From positions 10,282-74,281 of the forward strand of contig CAZZAM010000014.1 in assembly GCA_964652775.1 (NCBI GenBank): a stretch of DNA of 64,000 nucleotides, read 5' to 3'. The position numbers and the translations under genes are program-made. Every line of letters begins with the position of its first letter. Position 1 is the first letter of the stretch. Below are positions 26,380 through 35,900 of this stretch, in pieces. This DNA is from UBA11346 sp038060575. GTDB taxonomy: Bacteria > Planctomycetota > UBA11346. The notes beneath the pieces are model-generated. The model made no database searches and was not told the origin of the DNA. It worked only from the letters and a program-made list of their open reading frames with translations.

Positions 26380-29337
26380 TTATTTGGCTGTTTTCGGCTC
26401 GATTTCCAGGCGCAAACGCAGGGCGTAGGACGTAGTTTCCGCATCGCGGCGAGAAGGACGTCCTAAGTGGACCGTGTTCGCAGTCGGTATGGTCAGCACC
26501 TGACCAGGAGCCAGCGTGTTGGTGTGCAAATCGTTGCGCTCAACGAGGGCCTCGATGGTCGTATTCTTGGCACGAGCGATCGACACGAGGGTGTCGCCGC
26601 GCTGGACGGTGTAAGCTGATTCACCATTCGCTGCTGCTGGCTTCCCTTCAGCGGCTGCTGGTTCGGCAGGGGGCAACTCCTCAAAGCCGATCCCGGCCGA
26701 GATGCGGGCGATGCTGGCCAGCGCGGCGGGAACCTCAGGACCTTCCTTAGCTGCGAAGTCGTTGCCATAGACGGTTGATTCCATGGTCAGCCAACGTTCG
26801 TTCCACACGTAGTTGCCGCCGCCTGGGCAGGTCAGTCGCGTGCCCCACAGACGTTCGTGCACAGCAACCGGATCTTCATTGGGGAACAGGCGCTTCCACT
26901 CGTTGAGGATGGCGATGTTGGCGAGTGAACGTTCGCGTAGCCAGCCACTGAGTGAGGTGTGATCCTCAATGACATTGATGACCGTTTGAATGGCCGCTGG
27001 ATCAACGCTAAGCGCGGCGTGCGTTCCGGGCCACGGAGTTGGCACGGCCGGTTTGCCAGTGGTGCTGACTGCGCGAGTCGCCAAGATTCGGTCGATGGCG
27101 CGTTGGATGACGGCTTCGTTGGGCGACACGGTCAGTCCCTCGGGCAGCGCAACGTAACCGATCTGCATATCTCTGGGTCCCATCATGCCGCGCGCTTGCG
27201 CCGCGGGCGAGATCATCACGTAAGGAATGTCCTTCCAGGTGCGTTGGTTCCATTCCGCCATGCCCGGAGCTGATTGATCAACCATGCCGCGCAGGGCAGT
27301 CAGGCACAAGGCCAGCTTGAGCGGATCGGCAACCGACACGTTGAGGCCAAGCGGCAAACGGCTGATGTTGTCCTGAACAAAACGTAGGCGTTTGAGACTG
27401 CCGGGCACTGCTGCAAGTTCAGCCCAGATAGGATCCGGATCAACGTAGAGCGACGCCGTACGGCCAATCCATCCCAGCGGCGAGGTGATACGGCCCAGCG
27501 TGCGCCCCACGTTGCGGTCGGCTTCAGCCAGCAGTTCGCCATCGCGATCGATCGCGAGTGCGATCTGAAAGAGCGCAGCGTGCGGATCACCCGCGCCCGC
27601 CTCCAAGCTCGCTGTGCCAACCAGGCGGATCAGTTGACGGTATTCGCTGCCGGCGATCAGCGGAAGAACGCTGAGATCAACGCTGAGACTGCCGCTCGTA
27701 CTGCGTCCCAGGCGCACCGCCAACGGATCGAAGTAGTCGCGCCACTGGCTCTGATAGCGTTCATGGAAGCGCTTGTAGGCGTCGGCTTCGCCCTGGGTGA
27801 CCGTGGCGAACGCCAGTTCGGCGATTGGCGTCAGAAATGCCACGCTGCCGTATACTGAAGAGCGAAGGCCATTGCGGCCGACGCTGAGCGTGCCGAGGTC
27901 AGTCGGTGCGGACACCGGCTTCCAATCAGGATGAGCGCCATCGGCAACCCATTCGGCCTGCAGCGTGAGCAGCAATTGCGCTGCACGCATCCGCCGCGAA
28001 TCGCCAATGCGCCAGCGCGCTGAACACCAACGCCGGATCGTAGCGTCGCTGATCACCGCGAGGGCGATCTCGTCGGTTGCGCCACGGGTGTAGCGGCGGC
28101 GGAAGAACGACATCTCGGGAGCGGTAGCTAATGCGGGACGACTGCCAGCGCGCACGGCGGCGTAGGCTTCAAGCTGCACAATAGAGTTGGCGACCACGGC
28201 AACGTCTCCATCGATCAGCAGATAGCATGATACCGAGCGATCGTCGCGCACGGCGCCACGCCAGGTCAAAGTGCCAAGCGTGCCGCTCACGGCCTTGGCC
28301 CCAGCCTGGACCAGAAGATCGATCTTAGCGGTCAGGAAAGTTGCCAGCAGCATGGGCTGTTTGGCGCGAAATAGTAACGCGACATCGGTGCCTGCTTTGA
28401 GGAACGGATCCGATCCAGTCATGGCTACCTGATCAACGACCTGCGCGCCGAAGCGCTTGGCGAGTTCACTCATCTCCAGTCCAAGTTGCCGCTGATAGCG
28501 GCGGATCGCGCCAGCTTCATCACTGCGTCCACTGACAGCCAACAACGGCGCACCGAGGAGTCCGTCAACCCGCGTCATGCCGTCGGCAAGGGCATCAAAA
28601 GATGGGAACAATACGGCGTGCTGATCGGATGGGATGCGCGCAGTCAATTCATCCAGTGTCACCGCGCCGGTGTTGTTGGGCATGCGCTCCCAGGGAACTT
28701 CGCGCGTGGTCAGGGTCGGTAGGGTGGCGAGGGCGACGTTGGCATCGCCATCACCGCTGATGCGCAGTGTGCGGTCAAACTGGAGATTCTCCTCAAACAC
28801 GGTTGTTCCCGTGAATAGATCGACAGTTTCACCGAGGTCATCGCGCCGCCGCCGATTCGGGTCGGTTGTGTCGCCGGGTCCGCCTGCCCCCGCACGCACG
28901 AGTGACCACCACGCCCGCGAGCCACGGTCGAGCGATTGAGATAACAGATCATTGCGCCGACGCTGCGTGTTATCGAGTTGCCGATCACACCACTGCCGCT
29001 GGGCGGTGCGAAAGGCCACGCCGGCATCGGGCGCTGCCGCCATGGCCGCAGCTGGCACGGTGAACGCAACGCGGAGTGCTTCCTTCCCGGGCTGGTCGTA
29101 GATCGCCAGGAATCCACGGACGTCTTTTCCTGCCGGCATACGGACGAGGAGTGAACGTTTGGCGTCAGCGCCCTGCACAAACACCTCGCCGCCAGCTATG
29201 GTCGCATCCCACGCGGCCTTTTCAGTGGGTAATGTTCCTTCACTGATCGTGAGATCGCTCAGTTTGAGTTCGCGGACGTACTCATTCGCTGTCAGTGTCG
29301 TGCAGAACAGGATGAGGACGATGGCGAGTCTGGTCAT
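26380..29337 (-). CDS. Large secreted protein ending in a LysM domain
   Basis: I start at the ATG giving MTRLAIVLILFCTTLTANEY, a clear signal peptide with GGAG a few bases upstream; the longer open frame has no such features. The mature protein is about 965 residues. The long middle region has no family I recognise. At about 920-965 lies a LysM peptidoglycan-binding motif (YTVQRGDTLVSIARAKNTTI and VLTIPTA), so the protein probably attaches to the cell wall. A LysM at the extreme C-terminus of such a large unassigned protein is uncommon. It sits 66 bases upstream of another exported protein on the same strand. Confidence 0.8.
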   Translation of the reverse strand: MTRLAIVLILFCTTLTANEYVRELKLSDLTISEGTLPTEKAAWDATIAGGEVFVQGADAKRSLLVRMPAGKDVRGFLAIYDQPGKEALRVAFTVPAAAMAAAPDAGVAFRTAQRQWCDRQLDNTQRRRNDLLSQSLDRGSRAWWSLVRAGAGGPGDTTDPNRRRRDDLGETVDLFTGTTVFEENLQFDRTLRISGDGDANVALATLPTLTTREVPWERMPNNTGAVTLDELTARIPSDQHAVLFPSFDALADGMTRVDGLLGAPLLAVSGRSDEAGAIRRYQRQLGLEMSELAKRFGAQVVDQVAMTGSDPFLKAGTDVALLFRAKQPMLLATFLTAKIDLLVQAGAKAVSGTLGTLTWRGAVRDDRSVSCYLLIDGDVAVVANSIVQLEAYAAVRAGSRPALATAPEMSFFRRRYTRGATDEIALAVISDATIRRWCSARWRIGDSRRMRAAQLLLTLQAEWVADGAHPDWKPVSAPTDLGTLSVGRNGLRSSVYGSVAFLTPIAELAFATVTQGEADAYKRFHERYQSQWRDYFDPLAVRLGRSTSGSLSVDLSVLPLIAGSEYRQLIRLVGTASLEAGAGDPHAALFQIALAIDRDGELLAEADRNVGRTLGRITSPLGWIGRTASLYVDPDPIWAELAAVPGSLKRLRFVQDNISRLPLGLNVSVADPLKLALCLTALRGMVDQSAPGMAEWNQRTWKDIPYVMISPAAQARGMMGPRDMQIGYVALPEGLTVSPNEAVIQRAIDRILATRAVSTTGKPAVPTPWPGTHAALSVDPAAIQTVINVIEDHTSLSGWLRERSLANIAILNEWKRLFPNEDPVAVHERLWGTRLTCPGGGNYVWNERWLTMESTVYGNDFAAKEGPEVPAALASIARISAGIGFEELPPAEPAAAEGKPAAANGESAYTVQRGDTLVSIARAKNTTIEALVERNDLHTNTLAPGQVLTIPTANTVHLGRPSRRDAETTSYALRLRLEIEPKTAK

Positions 29338-29449
29338 GTGAACTCCGGGGCGGGCATGTGATCGCTGCTTCGGCGCGCCGCAAGTGGCCCACCGCATCAA
29401 TTGCAACAATTCACGGTTGCTGTGCTGCGCTGCCGCACAGGCTGAACGC

Positions 29450-29665
29450 ATGGAGTTAGCAAAAGCGGAAACCATCTTGCGCGGGTTGAGTGATGATCAT
29501 CCCTATCCGGCGATGGTCATCGATCGGATCTTGATAGATGTGGAGCGCGCACACGGCCATGCGGCGGTGAATCACTTGATCACGGCGTGTGCGCTCACCC
29601 GCCGTTTCGGTATTCGCAAAGTATGGCCAGACCAAGGCCAAGGTCGCGGAAGCGGGTCGACCTGA
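29450..29665 (+). CDS. Possible small protein of unknown function
   Basis: A 71-residue frame starts MELAKAETILRGLSDDHPYP and contains an amphipathic helical stretch (VNHLITACALTRRFGIRKV). An earlier in-frame start is possible. No ribosome binding site, family motif or signal peptide is evident. It lies in the divergent gap between the LysM protein and the membrane protein at 29877. It may be real or chance; I keep it because the composition is protein-like. Confidence 0.3.
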   Translation: MELAKAETILRGLSDDHPYPAMVIDRILIDVERAHGHAAVNHLITACALTRRFGIRKVWPDQGQGRGSGST

Positions 29666-29718
29666 TCGAGGCACGCACGCTGCGTTGGCATGGGCAGCCA
29701 TTACTGTACGGCAGGTAA

Positions 29719-29790
29719 TGTAGAATGCTCGAATGGCGAAAGAAAATACTCCACGCGCATGGTTTTTAGTACCCATTCGAGCATTCTACA
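29719..29790. repeat. Perfect 18-base inverted repeat, GAATGCT-type
   Basis: The arm TGTAGAATGCTCGAATGG is repeated exactly as its complement CCATTCGAGCATTCTACA after a 36-base loop. The word is related to the GGAATGCT repeats at 38950 and 43172. It lies in non-coding sequence upstream of the gene at 29877 and may be a minimal or decayed copy of that element. Confidence 0.75.
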
Positions 29791-29876
29791 TGCAGTCCCT
29801 GTTTCAGACCTGACCTTGACGGCATTGATGGGTAGATGCCACTAGCCACTTGGCAATGCTCGCATAGCCTTTGTCC

Positions 29877-30485
29877 ATGGTTGCAGGAACAAGCAAAAGC
29901 ATGGCCTGGGTCGCATTCCTGGGCATCTTGATTCCCCTCGGTATCGGGCTGTGGTTTATGGCACCGGTGTTCTTGCCCATCTACATGTGGACCAAGGTCG
30001 ATCTCAAGGCGATCAGCGCAGCCAAGGGGATTCCTGAAACGCAACTAACGACGGAGTTCAAGTTGAAGGTCCGTTACAATCCACGCGATGGCAAGGAGAG
30101 CGATCCCATGCCATGGCAAATCATCGAGATGGAACCGACGTGGGCATCACTGCATCCCAACGATAGCGATAACGACGAGAATAAAACGCTGGTTCGCTGC
30201 ACGTTCATCAGCGGCAATGACGGCAAGTCACCGTCGAAGGCATTCATCAATTCCTGGAAGGATTGGTATTGGACCTGCAAAGCCATCCGCTTGCCCCCTG
30301 GTTCGCTCGGATTCAACACGAAGCGACCGGTGGTGATCTATGACTCGACAACCATGACCAAGATGGACTTCACCAACACCGATACGACGCATCGCGACAT
30401 TCTTATGGGCAGCTGGGACAGTGACGACAAGGTGCGCGACTGGCCAGACCGCGACGACGGCTTCGTGTGGTCGGGCGCGCAGTAG
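29877..30485 (+). CDS. Membrane-anchored protein of unknown function
   Basis: The protein (202 residues from the ATG) has an N-terminal membrane helix (AWVAFLGILIPLGIGLWFM, with a second hydrophobic part following) and then a soluble region rich in charged and aromatic residues, including FINSWKDWYWTCKAIRLPPG and DWPDRDDGFVWSG. A TTG two codons upstream is in frame but the ATG is more likely. It converges on the HemQ gene. I recognise no family. Confidence 0.6.
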   Translation: MVAGTSKSMAWVAFLGILIPLGIGLWFMAPVFLPIYMWTKVDLKAISAAKGIPETQLTTEFKLKVRYNPRDGKESDPMPWQIIEMEPTWASLHPNDSDNDENKTLVRCTFISGNDGKSPSKAFINSWKDWYWTCKAIRLPPGSLGFNTKRPVVIYDSTTMTKMDFTNTDTTHRDILMGSWDSDDKVRDWPDRDDGFVWSGAQ

Positions 30486-30508
30486 AGCCCGTCCGACCAG
30501 TGCGTTGT

Positions 30509-31318
30509 TTAGGCGAGCAGTTCGGTCAAATCCGCTGGCTGATGACGTAGTCCAACAAAGAATGGCCCGAACTCTGCGTACCAGGCGCTCGCGGGATCAT
30601 AACGCATCTCGGTGACCAGCTTCTTGAAGACGAGCGGATCATTGGCGTGCAGGCTGACGCCCCACTCCCAGTCATCGAGGCCGATCGCACCCGTGACGAT
30701 CTGCAGGACTTGATCGCGATACTGCGCTCCAACTCGACCGTGCGAGCGCATGAAATCGCGGCGTTCGTCGCCGGTCAATGCGTACCAATTCTTGATCTCG
30801 CCCCGGCGCTTACTCATCGGATAGAAGCAGATGTGCGAATGCGAGGGGATCTTGCGGAACAGGCGTTCCTTGAGGCCTTCGGTGTTCCGTTCAACTTCGG
30901 CTTTATAGGCCTCGTTCCAGCTGGCTGATTCTGGCGTGAGTCCACGCGCCATGAGTGACCGCCGTGCGCCAGCGGTGACTTCGTAAAGTCCGAGCTCGAT
31001 CACCGACAGGAACGAGTAACTGGGTTTGAGGTAACCGTGCAGGCGCAGGCGGCGGAATGACAGCTCGACCTCGTCCAGTGCGGCGACGCTTTCTCGGTAG
31101 TGCAGGAACAGGAAGTCGGCTTTCTGTCCAACCACCGAATACAGTGCGGTGTCGCCACGCTCAATGCTGGAATGACGCTCGAACCAGGCCTTGGCCTCAT
31201 CGATGACGTCATTGCCCTCGTGACAGGCGCGCCATAGCGGCCAGTCAACGACGTAGCAGTCATGGAGGACGTACCAGCCCTCGCGGGTCTGGGGGATCTC
31301 AATCTGGGCTTCACTCAT
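30509..31318 (-). CDS. hemQ: Coproheme decarboxylase (HemQ), chlorite-dismutase fold
   Basis: This is a HemQ-type member of the chlorite-dismutase family, which converts coproheme to heme b by two oxidative decarboxylations. The signature YPMSKRRGEIKNWY holds the radical Tyr166 and Lys170. His193 in RSHGRVG lies 27 residues after the Tyr, the spacing of the proximal heme His in characterised HemQ proteins. The C-terminal WEWGVSLHANDPLVFK and EMRYDPASAWYAEFGPFFVG are typical. True chlorite dismutases have a distal Arg in a different context. I use the start MSEAQIEIPQ (269 residues); another ATG 13 codons upstream is possible. It implies the coproporphyrin-dependent heme route in this organism. 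Confidence 0.93.
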   Translation of the reverse strand: MSEAQIEIPQTREGWYVLHDCYVVDWPLWRACHEGNDVIDEAKAWFERHSSIERGDTALYSVVGQKADFLFLHYRESVAALDEVELSFRRLRLHGYLKPSYSFLSVIELGLYEVTAGARRSLMARGLTPESASWNEAYKAEVERNTEGLKERLFRKIPSHSHICFYPMSKRRGEIKNWYALTGDERRDFMRSHGRVGAQYRDQVLQIVTGAIGLDDWEWGVSLHANDPLVFKKLVTEMRYDPASAWYAEFGPFFVGLRHQPADLTELLA

Positions 31319-31451
31319 GCGCGGCAGCGTAGTGCTAGGCTCGGCCAGGCCAGTCATCGTCAGTTTGCCTAGCCTTTACCACAGTTGCATCGAGGGTGTT
31401 TTCCTCTACGGTTCCGCGCGTCATCCACCGCCAAGCTAGCGAGGAGCAATC

Positions 31452-32213
31452 ATGAGTAATCCCGTCCTGTCCGAAGAGCGCTGGAGCCAACTCCGCGATG
31501 TGAGCAACGTCGGCAGCAACGTCATGACCGTCGATGGCACGGTCACCAAGACCGGTTTCTTGCTCGTGATCCTGCTTGCCACGGTTGGGCTCATGTGGAA
31601 CGCGTTTTGGAACGGTGGCGCCATCGACATGAAGGCTGTGATGCCCTGGTTGATCGGTGGTTCGATCGGCGGCTTGATTCTCGCCCTTGTCGGCATGTTT
31701 GCTCCGCGCTGGGCGATGCTCACCGGCACGCTGTATGCAGTCGCTCAGGGTCTTGTTATTGGCGGCTTGACGATGTTCTTTGAGTCGATGCCGGCATATC
31801 ACGGTTTGGCACTGACGGCGGCTGCATTCACCGCCGCGACGTTGATCGGCATGCTGATCCTCTATCGCACCGGCATCATCAAGGCGACGCCTGGTCTGAT
31901 CAAAGGCATCATCATGGCGACAGCCGGCCTCATGCTGGGCATCGGCATCTTGTTCCTGCTCAACCTGTTCGGCATCGGCGGCGGCATCGTGGCCACCCTC
32001 TACGGCAACGGCCCGATCGGCATTGGCTTCAGCGTCCTGTGCGTTGGCCTCGCTGCATTCAATCTGATCGTCGATTTCCATGTCATTGAAGAAGGCGCCA
32101 AACACAACGCGCCGAAGTACATGGAATGGGTCGGCGCCTTTGGCCTGTTGGTGACCCTGGTGTGGCTCTACATCGAGATCCTGCGTCTGCTCGCCAAGCT
32201 GCGTAGCCGCTGA
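31452..32213 (+). CDS. Bax inhibitor-1/YccA-like integral membrane protein
   Basis: A 253-residue membrane protein with a short polar N-terminus and about seven hydrophobic helices (such as TGFLLVILLATVGLMW, WLIGGSIGGLILALVGMF and VGAFGLLVTLVWLYIEILRL). The late NLIVDFHVIEEGAKHNAPKY carries the acidic pair typical of the Bax1-I (YccA/YetJ) family, which includes pH-dependent calcium leak channels. It is preceded by GGAG. It shares an orientation with the lipoprotein gene 12 bases downstream and is probably co-transcribed with it. Confidence 0.85.
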   Translation: MSNPVLSEERWSQLRDVSNVGSNVMTVDGTVTKTGFLLVILLATVGLMWNAFWNGGAIDMKAVMPWLIGGSIGGLILALVGMFAPRWAMLTGTLYAVAQGLVIGGLTMFFESMPAYHGLALTAAAFTAATLIGMLILYRTGIIKATPGLIKGIIMATAGLMLGIGILFLLNLFGIGGGIVATLYGNGPIGIGFSVLCVGLAAFNLIVDFHVIEEGAKHNAPKYMEWVGAFGLLVTLVWLYIEILRLLAKLRSR

Positions 32214-32225
32214 CCGACCGCGGTC

Positions 32226-32864
32226 ATGACGTTGCTAAGCGGAGTCGCCATACGATGGACGGCGCTCTTGGGCGTTCTGTTTCTGGCGTTGGGCTGCGGC
32301 AACAGTGAGCCCGCAAAACCGTGGCCGCCCGTGGTTGGTCAACGCTATCCAGATCTGACCGTGCAGGCACTCGATGGATCTCAGTTCCAGCTCGCACGTT
32401 TGGCGGGTAAACCAGTGCTGATTGAACTGGTCGGGATGACCTGTGTCGGCTGCCAAGCATTTCTCGGCGGCAACAACAAGGGGATCGGTGGTTTCGGAGG
32501 TAAACAACCACAGGCAGACCTATCTGCGGTGGACGAGTATCTCAAACAATATGCACGCGGTCTGACCAAGGGCGATGCACGTTATACGTCGGTCATTCTC
32601 ATTCTTTATGGAATGGATGAGGGTGCACCGACGTTGGCTGAGGCCAAGAAATTTGCCGAGCACTTTGCGTTGACCACGGTGGCGCATCAGCTCGTTCTGA
32701 TCGGTGACGCCCGTTACATTCGCGACGATTCCCGCAGTCTTATCCCGGGATTTCACCTGCTTGATCGCGAGTTCATCTTGCGTTCTGACGCTGCTGGAAT
32801 CCACGCGCCACACCACTATTGGGATCACTCATTTCCACTGCTCGCCACGCTTGTCGGGCAGTGA
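32226..32864 (+). CDS. Thioredoxin-like lipoprotein
   Basis: The N-terminus ends in a lipobox (LFLALGC, lipid-attached Cys24), followed by a thioredoxin/AhpC-TSA-type domain: VVGQRYPDLTVQALDGSQF, KPVLIELVGMTCVGCQAF with a CxxC pair at Cys73 and Cys76, and a later FHLLDREFILRSDAAG strand typical of redoxins and SCO-like proteins. It should act outside the inner membrane as a thiol-disulfide protein. The loop after the CxxC is Gly-rich (GGNNKGIGGFGGKQP). The partner is unknown. Confidence 0.82.
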   Translation: MTLLSGVAIRWTALLGVLFLALGCGNSEPAKPWPPVVGQRYPDLTVQALDGSQFQLARLAGKPVLIELVGMTCVGCQAFLGGNNKGIGGFGGKQPQADLSAVDEYLKQYARGLTKGDARYTSVILILYGMDEGAPTLAEAKKFAEHFALTTVAHQLVLIGDARYIRDDSRSLIPGFHLLDREFILRSDAAGIHAPHHYWDHSFPLLATLVGQ

Positions 32865-32956
32865 ACATCGGAGTCGGTCGGGAATCGACTCGGTCGGCTG
32901 GATCAATTGGGGAACAAGAGGACTTGATGAACCAAAAAAATGGGCGTGTAGAATGA

Positions 32957-35900
32957 TCAGAACAAGCCCAGACGATACGATAGACGCAGCCACCGTTTAC
33001 TCATCCAAGCAAGTGGTCCTGGCTGAACGATCAGTTCAAGTGCCCGGACTGCGGCACTGCGCAGACTGACATCAGATCCCAGGGTGTATTCATGTCCGGT
33101 CAGGGCGTGTCGCCATCTCGTCAGTCGCTGTTCTGGTACTTCGGTCAGGGCCTGAACGAGGCCATGGATGATCTTAGCGCTAGCGTCCGCGTCCTTTTCC
33201 AGTGCGGGTAGCGGGTCGGGAGCCGTGCCACCGAGCGCAGTTTCAAACGCGACCCAACGGCGGTGCTTGGGTAGTGTCTGATCTTCTGGGTGGGTCTTGG
33301 CAAGTTCCAACGCGCGCTGTCCGATGTGTAGAGCCTCGGTCGGTAGACCAATTAAACGTCGGCTTTCTGCGGCATTCCACAGCATCCATGGCTCCGCATC
33401 AGCGCGTTCTTGCCAGTCGCTAGTCCAACTCACCGCATCCTGGGCACGATCAAGTCGCATGTAGGCATAGCTGACGGTTCCCCACGATGACGTCGCCGCA
33501 CGCAAGACGGAGGCGAAGCGTTTAACCGCTGCGGTTACGTCAAACCCGCGCACTGTCTCGGCAGCGACTTCAAGATGATGGACGAGTGCTGCGCGTTGTG
33601 CCTCAGTGCCGAGCGCGGCGATCCGATCGAGTATGCGTCGGGTCTGCAGGCGATCGACGAAGCCTCGTGCACGTTTTCGGCTGATGCGGATTGCCCAATG
33701 TCCGGCAAGTCCGACTCCGGCGGAAGAGTTACAGGCACGATCAATGATATGCCACGCCTGTTTGGTCAGGCCGGATTCATCACAAGCTTGCAACGCTCGC
33801 GACATGTCAGCAAACGGGCAGTTCGGATCATGAGTCAATGTGGTCAGTGCTTGGGTGGCAGCATCGCGATCGCCGATCCGTGCGAACGTCACCACCTGCC
33901 ACGCCTGCGCCCAAGAACCAGGTGCTAATTGCAATAATTGCGCAACCGTAGCGCGTGCTTCATCGTGCAAACGAAGATCCAGAGCAAGATCCAAGCGCCA
34001 GGCCTGGGCAAAGCGGTAATCGTGTTCGATCGCAATCGCTTTGCGGAATGCTTCAATCGCTTCCTGCTTGTTATTATGCATGGCCTTCGCTTCACCAAGA
34101 CGCGCCCAGGCGCCGGCATCGGTTGGCATCAGACGGGTCAGTGCCTCGGTTTCTTGCAACGCTTCGTCGCGGCGATCTAACTCGACCAGCCAGTCGATGA
34201 GCAGGCGACGCGCATCAATGGCATTTGGTAATTCGCCAATCAGTTGGCGCAGCATGGTGATACCAGTGTCCAGCCCAGACATGCGCGACTCAATGAGGGC
34301 AAGACGAATCCGCAATTCAACTGGTGGCTTCCCGCCAAAGATCGGCGGATTGCATGCGAGTCTTGCTTCGACGGTGTTGCCAAGCCGATCCAGTTGTTCG
34401 GCCAGGAGGTCGTTACTCTCAAGGTGGTGCGCATCGATAGCCAGTGCAGCGCGCAAGCAGCGCAGTCGTTCCTCTCCCTGTTTGATCGGATCCAGCAAGC
34501 GTGCAAGTGCCAATTGAGCAGCGCGATCGCGCGGACGCCGTTGGGCTAAATCACGGGCAAGTTCAAGTGCGCGTCCAGGAATTCCCGCGCGATCTTCGTT
34601 TTCAGCGAGGCTTCGCCAGGACCACGCATATCCAGGATCAATGCGCAGGGATCGCTCCCATGCGGCGCACGCTTCAGCAATTTTTCCTGATTTGGCGAGG
34701 GCATCGGCGAGCCAGCCATAGTTCAAGGGATCCTGTGGATCTTGCTTGATGATGCGTTGCAGTTCGGCAAGTGCCTGGGCAGGTTGTCCATTGGCTTCAA
34801 GTGCGGCTGCCAGTTGACGAGCCGGAGTTCCCCAGCTTGGTGACAACGCGATTGCGTGACGCAACGCTGCCATTTCGCCAACGCGATCGCCAAGCTGGTG
34901 CAGGCATTGCGCCAACTCCACACGGGCGCGCGGCAAGAGGGGGAATTTCTTGCAGCATTGATCAAGCAGCACGAGCGCATCGGCGCCACGGCCTAGATCG
35001 CGTAACTGCGCTGCTGTGGCGCACCAAGCATGCCATAAATCGGGGCGTGCGGCGAGCGCTTGCTGGAGGTGGCTCAACAGTTCCTCGGGCGGAACCGTGC
35101 CGGTGGCAAAGCGTCGATAGGCGAGCAGTCCATCGCCCATTACCACCTGTCGACGTAATTCATCGTGGTAGGCGCCTAGAATGTTATGGCGTTCGTGCAC
35201 ATCCCCATGCAGGTCCAACCAGCGGTGAAGTGCATATTCACTGTCAGCATCGATTGCCAGAGCGCGGCGATAGGCGGCGCCCGCAGCCACGCGATCATTG
35301 CGCGCGCGAGCAACATCGCCGGTGAGGTTCCAAGTTCCTAGATCGCGATCAGCCAGAGCTTGAGCGCGTTGAGCATCGGCCAAGGCACCGTTGATGTGAG
35401 CGAGCGAGAGGCGCAGAAATCCACGTTGGCGAATCCACCATGCGTCGTCCGGACGCATGCGGATCTGTTCGTCGGCGTGCTGTTCAGCGGCTATCGGGTC
35501 GTCAGCGCGCAGCCAGTCGCTGAACGCCATCGCGAGTTCGCGACTCCACGGTAACAATTTCGACGCTTCCCGTAGGACAGCAACCGCAGCCGGTGGTCCA
35601 TCGCGATCGGCCCGCAATCGCGCTATGCTGCGATGCAGGTCGGCAGCGTATGGCTCGCTGGCGGACGCTTCCTCAAGCAGGCGCAGCGACTCGTCACGCT
35701 CACCGAGCATTTCTTGGATTGATGCGGCACCACGCAGCCACTCGCCCCGGTGTACACGGCCGTCGGCCTTGGTTAGGTGATGGCGCGCTGCGTCTGGATC
35801 GCTGATTGCTCGGCGTCGTGCCAGGAGCATGTGCAGCGATCCATCGTCGGGTGCAGCGGTAAGTGCCGCAGACAGAATCTGTTCGGATTCGGAATCACGA

